Shown here: positions 16,320 to 25,752 of the stretch, one piece after another
Numbering within the stretch: the first letter of the stretch is position 1
Layout: the number at the start of each line of letters is the position of its first letter
Assembly: GCA_944325335.1 (NCBI GenBank)
Contig: CALUZR010000009.1
Coordinates: 1-64,000, forward strand
From: an uncultured Parabacteroides sp.
GTDB taxonomy: Bacteria > Bacteroidota > Bacteroidia > Bacteroidales > Tannerellaceae
DNA length: 64,000 nt
Direction of reading: 5' to 3'
The notes under the pieces: model-generated
Databases searched by the model: none
What the model saw: the letters and a program-made list of their open reading frames with translations, nothing else
Told to the model about the DNA's origin: nothing
Position numbers and translations under genes: made by a program

Positions 16320-17642
16320 CTATCCGCGGTAATGGATCCAGCGGAGAATCTCCATCAGGCCGGGCTTTTTGCCGTACATCAGGATGCCGATGCGGTAGAT
16401 TTTCCCGGAAATCCAGATGCATCCGAACGCCGTGCCGTAGAGGAGGACGAGCGATAGGAGGTTCTGCCAGAGGGGAATATCGTAGGGCAGGCGGACCATC
16501 ATGACGATGGGCGAGGTGAAGGGAATCCAAGAGCACCAGAAGGCCAGCGGACCGTCGGGATTATCGACGCTATAAATGCCAGCGTAGAGCGCGAAGACCA
16601 TGAGGAGCAGCATGGGCGTCATGAATTGCGACGAATCTTCGGGCTGGTTGATAGCGCTTCCGATCGCAGCAAAAAGCGAAGCATAGAGCAGATAGCCGCC
16701 GATGAAATAGAGCACGAAGTTGAGGGCGAGCGAGGCAATCGGGATGGAGGCAATAATCTCTTGCAGTTTGAGTTGCGTAGGGTCGACCGCCGGCGTCATC
16801 GCGCCTGCTTCCATCGCGCTGGAGGCTTGCATCAGCTCGGCCGTGCCCGCATCGCCCCCGAAGAGGAAGAGCGTGCCGGTGACGAGGACGAACGTCAGGA
16901 TGCCCCAGAGGACGAATTGCGTCAACCCGACCATACCAATGCCGATGACCTTCCCGATCATGAGGTCGAACGGGCGGACGGACGAGACCATCAGCTCGAT
17001 GATGCGGTTCGTTTTCTCCTCCATCACGCCCTGCATCACCATCGAACCGTAACTTGTAATAAATATGTAAATCAAGAATGTAAGGAGGAATCCGGCGATG
17101 GAGACGACCTCGGCCGAGGTGGCGTTTTGCGAGCCGTCGGCTTCCCATTTCACGGTGCGGATGTCGAACGTGATGTCGCTTTCTTGGATAATTTCCTTGA
17201 GGTTGGGAATATGAAAAGAGGCCAGCTTCTCGTCGCGCAAGATGTGGGCGATCTGGTTGTTCACCTCCTTTTTCATACTCATCGGAATTTGCTTCTCCGA
17301 ATAAAGGATGGCGGCATCGGGATGTTCCAACAGGTCGGCGCTGATGGAGAGGAAAGCATAAATCTCGCGTTCCTTGTCCGCCCGGTAAGTCTCCATATCG
17401 CCCTCGGCGGGGACGAATTGGATGTCTTCCGTATCTTTGAAATGGGACGCATATTTCCCGACGCTATCGAGGACGGCCACCTTCTTCACCTCGTCCCCTT
17501 TGATGCTGGAAAGCCAGAGCGGGACGAACACGAGGGCGGCAAACAAGATCGGGGCGAGGAACGTCAGGAGCAGGAACGACTTCTTGCTCACCCGCTGTAT
17601 ATATTCTCTTTTGACTATTAGTCCGATTTTGCCCATATTCAT
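16320..17642 (-). CDS. ABC-2 type exporter permease (NatB/YhaP-like)
   Basis: 440 residues. One membrane segment lies near residues 22-44 (SFLLLTFLAPILFAALVFVPLWL), followed by an extracytoplasmic domain of about 150 residues. Five or more further membrane segments lie between about 180 and 420, including the FLIYIFITSYGSMVMQGVMEEKTNRIIEL signature of ABC-2 permeases of the NatB family. It overlaps its ATPase partner by 4 bp. Substrates of this family include sodium and antibiotics; nothing in the sequence defines the substrate here. Confidence 0.88.
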   Translation of the reverse strand: MNMGKIGLIVKREYIQRVSKKSFLLLTFLAPILFAALVFVPLWLSSIKGDEVKKVAVLDSVGKYASHFKDTEDIQFVPAEGDMETYRADKEREIYAFLSISADLLEHPDAAILYSEKQIPMSMKKEVNNQIAHILRDEKLASFHIPNLKEIIQESDITFDIRTVKWEADGSQNATSAEVVSIAGFLLTFLIYIFITSYGSMVMQGVMEEKTNRIIELMVSSVRPFDLMIGKVIGIGMVGLTQFVLWGILTFVLVTGTLFLFGGDAGTAELMQASSAMEAGAMTPAVDPTQLKLQEIIASIPIASLALNFVLYFIGGYLLYASLFAAIGSAINQPEDSSQFMTPMLLLMVFALYAGIYSVDNPDGPLAFWCSWIPFTSPIVMMVRLPYDIPLWQNLLSLVLLYGTAFGCIWISGKIYRIGILMYGKKPGLMEILRWIHYRG

Positions 17643-18568
17643 TCAGTTTTTAAAGGGTTATTTTCTACTACTTGGATAAAGATGTCGTGCATTGAGGGAA
17701 TTTCCTCGGCAAACGAGAGGATTTCATATCGTTCGCCCAGCGCGCGAAGCAGCTCGGAGTTCGACGCCTCGGGGCGCTTTGCGATACATATATTATAGAT
17801 GCCCTCGCTTTCCGCCGTGCGCGCCTGTTCGGAGAAGAGCGGACCTTCCAATTTCGGCAACGCTTCGGAGGTTTGAAGGCGGATTTGGTAACGATGCGTG
17901 CGGAACTGGCGCCGCACCTCGCCCACCGCGCCTTTCAGCACGACGTGCGCATGGTTGATGAGGGCGATGTGGTCGCAAATCTCCTCGACAGACGACATAT
18001 TGTGGGTCGAGAAGATGATCGTGTGCCCTTTCTCCTTCAGTTCCAAGATCTCTTGTTTGAGGCGTTCGGCGTTCACAGGGTCGAAGCCGCTAAAGGGTTC
18101 GTCGAGGATGAGGAGCTTCGGTTCGTGGATGACGGTGATGATGAACTGCACCTTCTGCTGCATGCCCTTCGAAAGTTCCTCCAACTTGCGGTTCCACCAT
18201 TCCATGATTTCGAACTTCTCGAACCAATATTGCAGCCGCTTCTTGGCCTCGGCGTAGCTTAAGCCTTTCAGTTGCGCGAGGTAAATGGCCTGTTCGCCCA
18301 CTTTCATCTTCTTATATAAACCTCTTTCTTCGGGCAGATAGCCAATCTGGTAGACATCTTCCGGCCGCGAAAGGTGCCCATCGAAGCGCACCGTCCCGCT
18401 ATCAGGCGCGGTGATGCGGTTAATAATGCGGATGAGCGTCGTCTTCCCCGCCCCGTTCGGTCCCAGCAGACCGAAGATCCGTCCTTCCGGCACTTGGATG
18501 CTCACGCCATCGAGCGCCAAATGATTGGCATACTGCTTGACTACATCTTGTGTCTCTAATAAATCCAT
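17639..18568 (-). CDS. ABC transporter ATP-binding protein (NatA-like)
   Basis: 309 residues. Walker A is GPNGAGKTTL (about 35-44), the signature is LSKGMQQKVQF (about 137-147), Walker B is LLILDEPFSGFDP (about 155-167) and the switch histidine is in STHNMSS. The C-terminal extension of about 90 residues is typical of DUF4162-bearing exporter ATPases. It precedes and overlaps the permease gene (ATGA, 4 bp) and powers it on the inner face of the membrane. Confidence 0.93.
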   Translation of the reverse strand: MDLLETQDVVKQYANHLALDGVSIQVPEGRIFGLLGPNGAGKTTLIRIINRITAPDSGTVRFDGHLSRPEDVYQIGYLPEERGLYKKMKVGEQAIYLAQLKGLSYAEAKKRLQYWFEKFEIMEWWNRKLEELSKGMQQKVQFIITVIHEPKLLILDEPFSGFDPVNAERLKQEILELKEKGHTIIFSTHNMSSVEEICDHIALINHAHVVLKGAVGEVRRQFRTHRYQIRLQTSEALPKLEGPLFSEQARTAESEGIYNICIAKRPEASNSELLRALGERYEILSFAEEIPSMHDIFIQVVENNPLKTE

Positions 18569-18608
18569 TGTTATTCTTTTTTATATTGTTTTTCTTTGTT
18601 TCCTATCT

Positions 18609-20663
18609 TCACATCTTCAACACAATCCTTTCCCCCAATTCCTTCGCAAGTACTTTCTTGATTTCGTTGAGTGAGGCGATTTCCTTCATCAGCTCCATCA
18701 TGCCTTCCACGTTGTCGGGCGGAAGTTGCTTCAGGGCTTCTTGCTTTTCGCGGATCCGATAGAGAATGTATGCTTCTTTGAAGGCATAGAGATCGCGGAC
18801 GACGTATTGCGCCAAGCGGTTCTCTTCGCTCTCGATCTCGCGGAACTTCGAATGATATTTGCTCAGTTGGTATTTATCGCTCAATAAATCAGCCGCCAGA
18901 CGGCTCACCATCGGATCGGGATGCGAAAGGAAATAGCGATGCGCCACGAATTGCTCGTTCCCGCACCGCTCAGCCGCTTCGTCGAGCATTTGCTTGAAAA
19001 GCGGCGTATAGAACGCCAAGTCGTCGCGCGAGAGATCGAAGCGGATATAATCAGCCACGTGCCAAAGGACGTGCTCATTCGTCTCTTCGTCGGTGTAATC
19101 ATACAAGATGCGTTCGCCATAGCGCACCACATAACGCAGTAAAGCCCATTCGAACGACTCGAAAGGTGAACGCTTCGGACGGACAGGCACTACTGGAACC
19201 ACAGGCGCCACGCTTTCAGAAGGCATCACTTCATCTGGCAACAAGGGTTCGGAAGGAGCTTCTTCTTCCAGCGGGACGGCGGGCGGCATGTCCATCGGAG
19301 CCGTGCTTTCCGTCGCCGTTCCTTGTGCAGGCGGTGTCGCGTTCGTCTCTTTTTCCAATTTGGCGAGGCGCACTTTATTGACTTCGTTTAGCACGACTTG
19401 CTCGTCGATTTCCATCTTCGCGCTGCATTCGCGGATGTAAATCGTCCGGGTGATGTCGTTCTGGACGATGGCAATGGTGCGGATGATATCGCCAATCAAT
19501 GCCGCCCGCTTCACGGGATCGTTGCCCGCATCGTCGAGCAAGAGCTGCGTCTTGAAGCGGATGAAATCAGTCTCGTGCTGGCGGATAAACTCGGCAAACT
19601 CGCTGGCGCTATGCGAACGGGCGAACGAATCCGGATCTTCTCCATCAGGGAGCAGCACCACTTTCACGTTCATGCCCTCTTCCAAGAGCAAATCGATGCC
19701 TCGGATAGCCGCTTTGATGCCGGCCGCGTCGCCATCATACAAGACGGTGATATTATTCGTAAACCGATGTATCAAGCGGATTTGCCCATGTGTCAAGGCG
19801 GTTCCTGAAGAGGCTACTACGTTTTCAACGCCCGCTTGGTGCATCGAGATCACGTCTGTATAGCCTTCGACGAGGAAACAGCGGTCGGCCTTCACGATGG
19901 CTTGCTTGGCAAAATAAATACCATACAACTCGTTGCTCTTATGGTAGATTTCACTCTCGGGCGAATTGACGTACTTGGCCGTCTTCTCGTCCTTCTTCAA
20001 GACGCGCCCGCCGAAAGCCACTACTTTGCCACTGAGCGAATGAACCGGGAAGATCACTCGTCCCCGGAAGCGGTCGCTCACCCGTCCGTCGTCGTAGGCA
20101 ATAATCAATCCCGTCTTCTCCAGGTATTCTTTCTTATAACCTCGTTTAAGCGCCTCTTGGTAAAGCGCATCGCGCTGCTCGAGGCTATAGCCCAACTGGA
20201 ACTTCCGAATAGTGTCTTCTCGGAAACCCCGTTCGGCAAAATAACGCATGCCGATGTTCCGCCCGTCGATATGTTCGTGGAGCATCGAAGTAAAGTATTG
20301 TTGCGCCCACGCATTGACGATAAAAAGGCTTTCGCGCTCGCTCCGGATCTGCTTTTCGCGGTCGGTCAGTTCGCGCTCATGGATTTCGATGTTGTATTTC
20401 TTAGCTAAATAACGCAAGGCATCCAAGTAGCCCATTTGCTCGTGCTTCATGATGAAATGCACGGCCGTCCCGCCTTCGCCGCACGCGAAGCATTTGCAAA
20501 TGTTCTTGGCGGGCGAGACGTAGAACGACGGCGTCTTGTCGTCGTGGAAAGGACAAAGCCCCACATAATTCACGCCCCGTTTGCGAAGCGTGACGAAGTC
20601 GGACACCACGTCTACAATGTTCGCGGCGTCCAATATGCGGTCTATTGTCGGTTGGTCTATCAT
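18609..20663 (-). CDS. dnaG: DNA primase
   Basis: 684 residues. The CHC2 zinc-binding domain has CPFH (37-40) and CFAC (58-61). The catalytic core contains the Toprim segment FLVEGYTDVISMHQAG (about 262-277) with the acidic metal ligands. The C-terminal helical region for DnaB binding starts at about 490, after a Pro/Glu-rich linker (about 425-480). It makes RNA primers for replication. It is monocistronic here, lying between the ABC exporter and a repeat element. Confidence 0.97.
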   Translation of the reverse strand: MIDQPTIDRILDAANIVDVVSDFVTLRKRGVNYVGLCPFHDDKTPSFYVSPAKNICKCFACGEGGTAVHFIMKHEQMGYLDALRYLAKKYNIEIHERELTDREKQIRSERESLFIVNAWAQQYFTSMLHEHIDGRNIGMRYFAERGFREDTIRKFQLGYSLEQRDALYQEALKRGYKKEYLEKTGLIIAYDDGRVSDRFRGRVIFPVHSLSGKVVAFGGRVLKKDEKTAKYVNSPESEIYHKSNELYGIYFAKQAIVKADRCFLVEGYTDVISMHQAGVENVVASSGTALTHGQIRLIHRFTNNITVLYDGDAAGIKAAIRGIDLLLEEGMNVKVVLLPDGEDPDSFARSHSASEFAEFIRQHETDFIRFKTQLLLDDAGNDPVKRAALIGDIIRTIAIVQNDITRTIYIRECSAKMEIDEQVVLNEVNKVRLAKLEKETNATPPAQGTATESTAPMDMPPAVPLEEEAPSEPLLPDEVMPSESVAPVVPVVPVRPKRSPFESFEWALLRYVVRYGERILYDYTDEETNEHVLWHVADYIRFDLSRDDLAFYTPLFKQMLDEAAERCGNEQFVAHRYFLSHPDPMVSRLAADLLSDKYQLSKYHSKFREIESEENRLAQYVVRDLYAFKEAYILYRIREKQEALKQLPPDNVEGMMELMKEIASLNEIKKVLAKELGERIVLKM

Positions 20664-20689
20664 GCTTTATTCTCAATTATCATATAAAA

Positions 20690-20799
20690 AGCACACAGAT
20701 AACACAGATTCGACAGATTTTCACAGATTCTTTTCCAAAGGACAACTTTCTTCCTTATCAATCTGTGGTCATCCATTTAATCTGTGTCATCTGTGTGCT
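20690..20799. repeat. Intergenic inverted repeat (CACAGAT family)
   Basis: AGCACACAGAT at the left and ATCTGTGTGCT at the right are perfect inverted arms 110 bp apart end to end. Inside, ACACAGATT and CACAGATT motifs face AATCTGTG motifs. It lies upstream of dnaG and between divergent genes. It is related in style to the CACAGAG elements at 5386 and 38802 but has a distinct sequence. Confidence 0.75.
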
Positions 20800-20856
20800 A
20801 TTTTTCTTTTTCCTAAAAAACGGAAGCAAATGTACGATAATTTCGGCGATTTATTA

Positions 20857-20864
20857 TATGTTTG
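20857..20864 (+). promoter_or_regulatory. Promoter -7 element of the DUF5106 gene
   Basis: TATGTTTG fits TAnnTTTG and lies 58 nt before the start codon at 20923. Confidence 0.55.
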
Positions 20865-20922
20865 CAGAGAAAACAAACGAACATCCAATTGGAAATAAAC
20901 GAACATTTAATCGAATTGTCAC

Positions 20923-21810
20923 ATGAATAAGCTGATTCTATCTTTCTTACTTGGCTTCGCGTGTCTCGTCCAAGCAGCCGCACAGGATTTTGCCTTGCCG
21001 AAAATCCCGGACACTCTGCGCACGCCCGACGAACGCGCGTCTTATCTCGTCGCCCATTATTGGGACGAATTTCCGTTTGCCGACAGCGTGCAATACATGA
21101 ACCGAGTGGCAGACATCGAACAGGCGGTGGTAAACTACATTGACCTTTTCCGCCTCGTCCCAACTGAAGAGGCGACACGTTCGCTGACAAACGTGATGCA
21201 GCAGGCGTCCGTCTCGCTCAACGGACTTTACTTTTTTTACAACACCTTCGAAAAATACCTCTACGACTTGGCTTCACCCATGCGGAATGAGGCGTGGTTC
21301 ATCCCGGTCTTGGAACAGATGGTGGCTTCTCCCCGCCTCTCGGCAGACGATAAAATCCGACCCACGATGTTGCTCGAATCGGTCATGAAAAACCGGGTCG
21401 GCTCGACGGCAGCCGATTTCACCTACACGTTGGCCGACGGGACGCAGCACACACTCCATGCACTACCGTCCGCACAAACGCTTCTCCTTTTCTTCGACCC
21501 CGAATGCGACGAATGCCACGCCCTTATCGAAGCTTTGAGCCACGACGAGGCGTTGAATAGCCAGATTGAAGCCGGAAAACTCTCGGTCCTGGCTGTCTAT
21601 CCCGGCGAAAATATCCGTTATTGGAAGACCATGCAAGCCAACATGCCGAAGAATTGGACCATCGCCTACGACGCTTCCCAGCAAATCTATGCGCAAGCAT
21701 TGTATGAAATCCTCGGTTTTCCTTCGCTTTATCTGCTGGACGCAGAGAAAAAGGTCGTCTTGAAAGATACGACGCCCGAGAAACTCCATCAAGCATTCCT
21801 GCATCCATAA
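20923..21810 (+). CDS. Secreted DUF5106/thioredoxin-fold protein
   Basis: 295 residues with an N-terminal signal peptide (residues 1-21, ending QAAAQ). The DUF5106-like helical region (about 30-165) is followed by a thioredoxin-like domain. Its active-site-like motif is DPECDECHALI (about 190-200), a CxxC centre. The cis-Pro equivalent lies in GFPSLYLLD. Such proteins are periplasmic or outer-membrane-facing redox proteins of Bacteroidales; the substrate is unknown. It is followed by a flavoprotein gene on the same strand (67-bp gap), possibly one transcript. Confidence 0.82.
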   Translation: MNKLILSFLLGFACLVQAAAQDFALPKIPDTLRTPDERASYLVAHYWDEFPFADSVQYMNRVADIEQAVVNYIDLFRLVPTEEATRSLTNVMQQASVSLNGLYFFYNTFEKYLYDLASPMRNEAWFIPVLEQMVASPRLSADDKIRPTMLLESVMKNRVGSTAADFTYTLADGTQHTLHALPSAQTLLLFFDPECDECHALIEALSHDEALNSQIEAGKLSVLAVYPGENIRYWKTMQANMPKNWTIAYDASQQIYAQALYEILGFPSLYLLDAEKKVVLKDTTPEKLHQAFLHP

Positions 21811-21876
21811 CTGACAAACGCACAAACGACGTTGTCAATTCATCATTTCACGTTCTTAATTCTCCATTTCACCATT

Positions 21877-22449
21877 ATGAATATACTGATTCTAAATGCC
21901 AGTCCGCGAAAAAAAGGAAACATCGCCCGCCTGCTGGACATTGTCCGCGAAGAGGCGGAACAGAAAGGGGCGAACGTCACGATGCTACAAGTAAACGACC
22001 TGCACGTCCATCCTTGCACTGGCTGCATGGCGTGCCGCACACGCCGGAAATGCGTACTTCCGGCAGACGACTCGCTTACGGTATTGCAGAAGATAAAGGA
22101 ATGCGACGCGCTCGTGATTGGCGCACCGTGCTACTGGGGCAATATGCCGGGAACGCTGAAAATACTCTTCGACCGCCTTGTCTATGGATTGATGGGCGAA
22201 TCTCCGCGTGGCATTCCAGTGCCGCTTCTCCGCGGGAAACGGGCGATGATCATCTCGACCTGCACCACGCCTTTCCCATTTAACATCTGGTTTCATCAAT
22301 CACGTGGGACAATCCGCGCCGTGCGTGAAATTCTCAAATGGAGTGGCTTCCGCATCGTTTCTACGTATGAACGCGGAGGCACCCGCATGCAACCGCTCAC
22401 CGAAAAAGACTTGGAGCGATTCCGGAAGCGGGCACGGAAGTTATTTTGA
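21877..22449 (+). CDS. NAD(P)H-dependent FMN reductase / flavodoxin-fold protein
   Basis: 190 residues. The FMN phosphate loop is LNASPRKKGNIARL (residues 5-18), and CTGCMACRTRRKC (about 46-58) contains cysteines spaced as in iron-sulfur flavoproteins of this family. GAPCYWGNMPGTLK forms the second FMN-binding loop. It probably reduces a quinone or disulfide-type substrate in the cytoplasm. I start it at MNILILNASP because the upstream codons fall in AT-rich spacer. Confidence 0.82.
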   Translation: MNILILNASPRKKGNIARLLDIVREEAEQKGANVTMLQVNDLHVHPCTGCMACRTRRKCVLPADDSLTVLQKIKECDALVIGAPCYWGNMPGTLKILFDRLVYGLMGESPRGIPVPLLRGKRAMIISTCTTPFPFNIWFHQSRGTIRAVREILKWSGFRIVSTYERGGTRMQPLTEKDLERFRKRARKLF

Positions 22450-22459
22450 AAACGCAATC

Positions 22460-22810
22460 CTATTTTATGAATCGTTGTTGCACTTGAGCCACCAACGCGG
22501 CAATTTCCTCTTTCGTAATCGTACTCCGCTCCTCTTTATCGTACAAGAAAAGGAGTACAAGGGTGCCGTCCTCCTCTTCAATTTTATAGGCGAACGTGAT
22601 GACCCGCGCGCCGTGGCTCTTTCCTTTGTGTTTGCTCGCAATGGCCATCCGCACTTTCCGCACACCGCCGCCTAAATCAGCACCAAGATAAGGATTGGCG
22701 TGAAGTTCTTCTCCCAATTTCTTCAAATCTTGTTTCAAAGACTTGTAACGCTTCGACAAACGCTTAACCTCTCGAAGGAAAGACCGTTCCGGAATTATCT
22801 CATAACTCAT
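22460..22810 (-). CDS. RelE/ParE-superfamily toxin
   Basis: 116 residues with the compact RelE/ParE fold pattern. It starts with MSYEIIPERSFLREVKRLSKRYKSL, has GVRKVRMAIASKHKGKSHGARVI in the core, and ends in a hydrophobic beta strand (LVLLFLYDKEER). Many relatives are ribosome-dependent mRNA endonucleases or gyrase inhibitors; which activity applies is not visible. Its start lies inside the end of the upstream antitoxin gene (11-bp overlap), the standard arrangement of a type II toxin-antitoxin pair. Confidence 0.8.
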   Translation of the reverse strand: MSYEIIPERSFLREVKRLSKRYKSLKQDLKKLGEELHANPYLGADLGGGVRKVRMAIASKHKGKSHGARVITFAYKIEEEDGTLVLLFLYDKEERSTITKEEIAALVAQVQQRFIK

Positions 22811-23072
22811 CTAACCACTCCTCCAATGTTTTTTGTTTCCGTCCTTCTTTCTTCGCCGTATAAAACTCGGTCAAGCCTTCGCGAATGCCGTTCAGGATTT
22901 CCTCTTTCGAGATGTATTTCACCTCGTCCTCAGCCACTTTATTCGTATTACGAGCTTCAGAAAGGATACGTGTTAATGCACGTTTCACCTGTTCCAATAC
23001 TCTCACATCGTCCGTTTCCAAGATATCGCGCACCAACTCAACGCGCAACGCATCTGCATTCATCGTTCCCAT
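22800..23072 (-). CDS. Antitoxin partner of the RelE/ParE-type toxin
   Basis: 90 residues, highly charged, with the C-terminal half rich in Lys/Glu (KYISKEEILNGIREGLTEFYTAKKEGRKQKTLEEWLDEL), as expected for a segment that folds on its toxin. No clear DNA-binding motif is visible in the N-terminal half. It overlaps the toxin gene by 11 bp. A near-consensus -7 box (TATCTTTA on the minus strand, 23101-23108) lies about 30 bp upstream. The role is inferred from position and size. Confidence 0.75.
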   Translation of the reverse strand: MGTMNADALRVELVRDILETDDVRVLEQVKRALTRILSEARNTNKVAEDEVKYISKEEILNGIREGLTEFYTAKKEGRKQKTLEEWLDEL

Positions 23073-23174
23073 CGTTTTCTCCTTATTTATAATTTGTGGG
23101 TAAAGATACGCATTATTTCACACGCTAAGGGCATATAACAGCAAAAAACATTCTATATTACTTCTATTTTTCCA

Positions 23175-25256
23175 TCAAATATTATATGTTAGCGTGAGCC
23201 ATGCCACACGGGCATCGCGGTTCCGCTTTTGCGTCATCTGCATGGATTCCATATCAATCAGGGTGATTTCCTCCAGCGAATCGAAGAGATTGTTGATGCT
23301 TAGGTTCGCACAAAGCCGTTTCTGAAGGAAATATTGCGAGAGACCGGCATTGACGGTATAGCGATGCTTGATTTTTCCCTGCGCGGTGAGCTGGTCGGTG
23401 ATGTAGAAGCCATCGATTTGCAACGTCGTAGTAGGCGTGAGACGGAACTCGACGTTTCCTTTCACGTCTCCACACCAGAGGGATTTCTTCGCATCGTACC
23501 CAATCGTACGCCCGTCAATTTCATCGCGATAGACATCGCCCGCCACGCCAATGGTCAGGAAATGCCAAGGCTGCCAACTGGCCGAAAGGTCGAACCCGAC
23601 AGTCTGGCTATTTCCGGCGTTCGTCTTTTGCCACACAGTCTCCTCGCCCATCTGTTGCGCCATTTCCACAATCCGGTTCGTCCGGTTGCGGTAATACAAT
23701 GCCGGCGCGAGGCGGAAATATGGCAATGCAAACTGGTAATTCAATTCTATCGTGTGCACATATTCATCCTTCAGGGCCGGATTGCCCAGAAACACATGCG
23801 TCGCGTCGCTATTGTCGAGGAACGAACAGAGCTCTGAGCCCAGCGGACGGATGACGCGCTGCTGATACGAAAGGCTCCATTGATGTCCCTGCGCAGGATG
23901 ATAAGCTAACCGAAGATGCGGATAGAGGTGGAAATAGGAATGCTCGGCAGAAGAGGAATTTCCCTCCGTTGTAGGCAACTGCTCGTCCATCTCCCGGCGA
24001 TTAAATTCAGCCTGCACGCCCAGCTCCGCTTCCCACGTCTCGCCCTTCTTTTCCAACGCCGCAAAGAGCAAATGGAGCGAACGGCGATAATCGTATTGGT
24101 AAATCTTCGCCTCGGTCGGGAGCCAAGCGTCCCCTTGCTTGGCATTCACATCGTTGCGATACGACTCCATCGTCTGACGGCCTATGTATCCCGCAAGCAA
24201 AGCATAGCCATCGGAAAAAGGATAGGTAAGCTTTGCTTCCCAGAAATAGTTGTGTTTGTCGTGGTTGATAAACTGATTGTCTTCCGCCACAATCGCCGCC
24301 GTCTGGGGATTTTCGTTCTTATAGTCGTTGTCCTCGTCGTAAAGGAAGTCATTGTAATTGAAACGCATGGAGAATAAGCCTGCCGCACGAAGGCGATGCT
24401 TCCAATACACTTCCGCCGCATAGGCATTCTGGCGCTGGTCGTTATACCGGTTGCGGATGACGTGCTTCATCTGTTCGCCCGCCGGGTTGAATACTTGGTT
24501 GTTAATTCTACCATAACGGCTGTAACTCATGCTATGAAACAGGCCATACGCGCCCAACAAATCCCGTTCGGAAAGGTCATAACTCACCGACAAATCAGCC
24601 AAATGTATATCCGGACGGGCGTCGGCATTGTTATTCATAACTTGCGTATTTTGTTTTGACGCCGTGGTTTTGCTGAATGACCGTTGTCGATATTCCCGAC
24701 GATAGTTATATTTTGCCGTGATATGAAAGCGTCCTGGATTCAAATTCAGGACTGCGCCCGCGTTGTAACGTTCATGCCATCCAGCGCCCACGGTGAGGCT
24801 CAACGGAGAATCCACGGCTGGTTCAGACGAGAAATTCAGCAGACCCGCGTCGCCATCGGGCACTTGGTCGATTCTCGGCATCTGGCTTAGCGCAATCCGG
24901 TTGAAAAACAACGAAGGGAGTTGGATCAACACATCGCCGCTATACTCTTCCAGCAATCCGTAGGGAACGCCATTGATCCGCATGCCCGTTTTCGTCGAAC
25001 CACGGAAAAGGACGCCTCCCTCAATATCCGTCACTACGGAAGGAAGTTGCCGGAATGCTTCTGCCATACTCACGCTTGCACTGCTGAGTTGGTCTTCGAC
25101 ACGCAATTGCCGCACCGTCCCGCCGCTTAATCCGGATAAATACCGGCCCCAGACTTCCACATCATGAATCGTACGCACCGTATCCGCCGGTTCTTGCGCA
25201 TACAGAAAAGGAATATATCCCAGAAGGAATAAAAACAAATATCCAACCCGCTTCAT
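23175..25256 (-). CDS. TonB-dependent outer-membrane receptor
   Basis: 693 residues. A signal peptide (1-20, ending LYAQ) is followed by a plug domain (about 25-145) that contains VSMAEAFRQLPSVVTDIEGGVLFRGS, a typical plug segment. A beta-barrel of alternating aromatic strands then runs to the C-terminal WLTLTYNI, which ends in the usual hydrophobic strand. It lacks the N-terminal carboxypeptidase-like domain of SusC proteins and has no SusD partner, so iron, cobalamin or metal-chelate uptake is more likely than glycan uptake. The ligand is unknown. It is monocistronic. Confidence 0.88.
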   Translation of the reverse strand: MKRVGYLFLFLLGYIPFLYAQEPADTVRTIHDVEVWGRYLSGLSGGTVRQLRVEDQLSSASVSMAEAFRQLPSVVTDIEGGVLFRGSTKTGMRINGVPYGLLEEYSGDVLIQLPSLFFNRIALSQMPRIDQVPDGDAGLLNFSSEPAVDSPLSLTVGAGWHERYNAGAVLNLNPGRFHITAKYNYRREYRQRSFSKTTASKQNTQVMNNNADARPDIHLADLSVSYDLSERDLLGAYGLFHSMSYSRYGRINNQVFNPAGEQMKHVIRNRYNDQRQNAYAAEVYWKHRLRAAGLFSMRFNYNDFLYDEDNDYKNENPQTAAIVAEDNQFINHDKHNYFWEAKLTYPFSDGYALLAGYIGRQTMESYRNDVNAKQGDAWLPTEAKIYQYDYRRSLHLLFAALEKKGETWEAELGVQAEFNRREMDEQLPTTEGNSSSAEHSYFHLYPHLRLAYHPAQGHQWSLSYQQRVIRPLGSELCSFLDNSDATHVFLGNPALKDEYVHTIELNYQFALPYFRLAPALYYRNRTNRIVEMAQQMGEETVWQKTNAGNSQTVGFDLSASWQPWHFLTIGVAGDVYRDEIDGRTIGYDAKKSLWCGDVKGNVEFRLTPTTTLQIDGFYITDQLTAQGKIKHRYTVNAGLSQYFLQKRLCANLSINNLFDSLEEITLIDMESMQMTQKRNRDARVAWLTLTYNI

Positions 25257-25301
25257 TGCTCGTGTTATTTATGAATTATTATTACGTTTAAGAATTTGCA
25301 T

Positions 25302-25334
25302 AAAAAAAGTCTGTATGTAAAATGCATACAGACT
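25302..25334 (-). terminator. Terminator of the small lipoprotein gene
   Basis: On the minus strand AGTCTGTATG (25334-25325) pairs with CATACAGACT (25317-25308), followed by TTTTTTTA. The stem is a perfect 10 bp. Confidence 0.85.
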
Positions 25335-25374
25335 GTCCTTGGTTTTCTTCACCTTTCGCTGTAAATTCTGATAC

Positions 25375-25593
25375 TTATGCAGCCGGTGTAGCTTCTGTAG
25401 TAACCGCAGCAGAATCAGTGGCAGCTGTAGCTGTCGTGTCTGCAGGGGCAACAGCTGTTGTATCTGCCGGTGCTTCTACAGTTGTAGTTTCTGTTTCTGC
25501 CGGAGTAGCTGTTGTAGACTCACTTGTCTTACTACCACAAGATGTAAATGATACGGCTGCCATAACAGCAGCGAAAGCAACTAACTTTTTCAT
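25375..25593 (-). CDS. Small Ala/Thr-rich lipoprotein
   Basis: 72 residues. The lipoprotein signal peptide MKKLVAFAAVMAAVSFTSC puts the lipidated cysteine at 19. The rest is a low-complexity Ala/Thr/Glu/Pro tail built from TTA, PADTTA and VTTEA blocks, with no fold predicted. It has its own -7 box at 25645-25652 and its own terminator at 25302-25334, so it is a free-standing, probably abundant transcript. The function is unknown; small lipoproteins of this kind sit in the outer membrane of Bacteroidales. Confidence 0.8.
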   Translation of the reverse strand: MKKLVAFAAVMAAVSFTSCGSKTSESTTATPAETETTTVEAPADTTAVAPADTTATAATDSAAVTTEATPAA

Positions 25594-25644
25594 TGTGTTC
25601 TAAAATTAAACGGTCTATAATTTATGTTCCTTTAAAAAACGGTG

Positions 25645-25652
25645 CAAAGGTA
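25645..25652 (-). promoter_or_regulatory. Promoter -7 element of the small lipoprotein gene
   Basis: TACCTTTG on the minus strand lies 52 nt upstream of the start codon at 25593. Confidence 0.65.
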
Positions 25653-25752
25653 ATACCTAATTTTATATGTTGTACAACATATTCTCGTTTTTTTTCTGAA
25701 AAAATTTTGCTGCTTCGCTTTTAACAGAGGCTGAAAAGTGAATTCCAATCCG

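Noticed and set aside
16065..16332. Short frames on both strands with 'YRRYLYK' patterns
   Set aside because: They are translations of the ATATCGTCGAT palindromes; the same pattern appears at 40344-40601.
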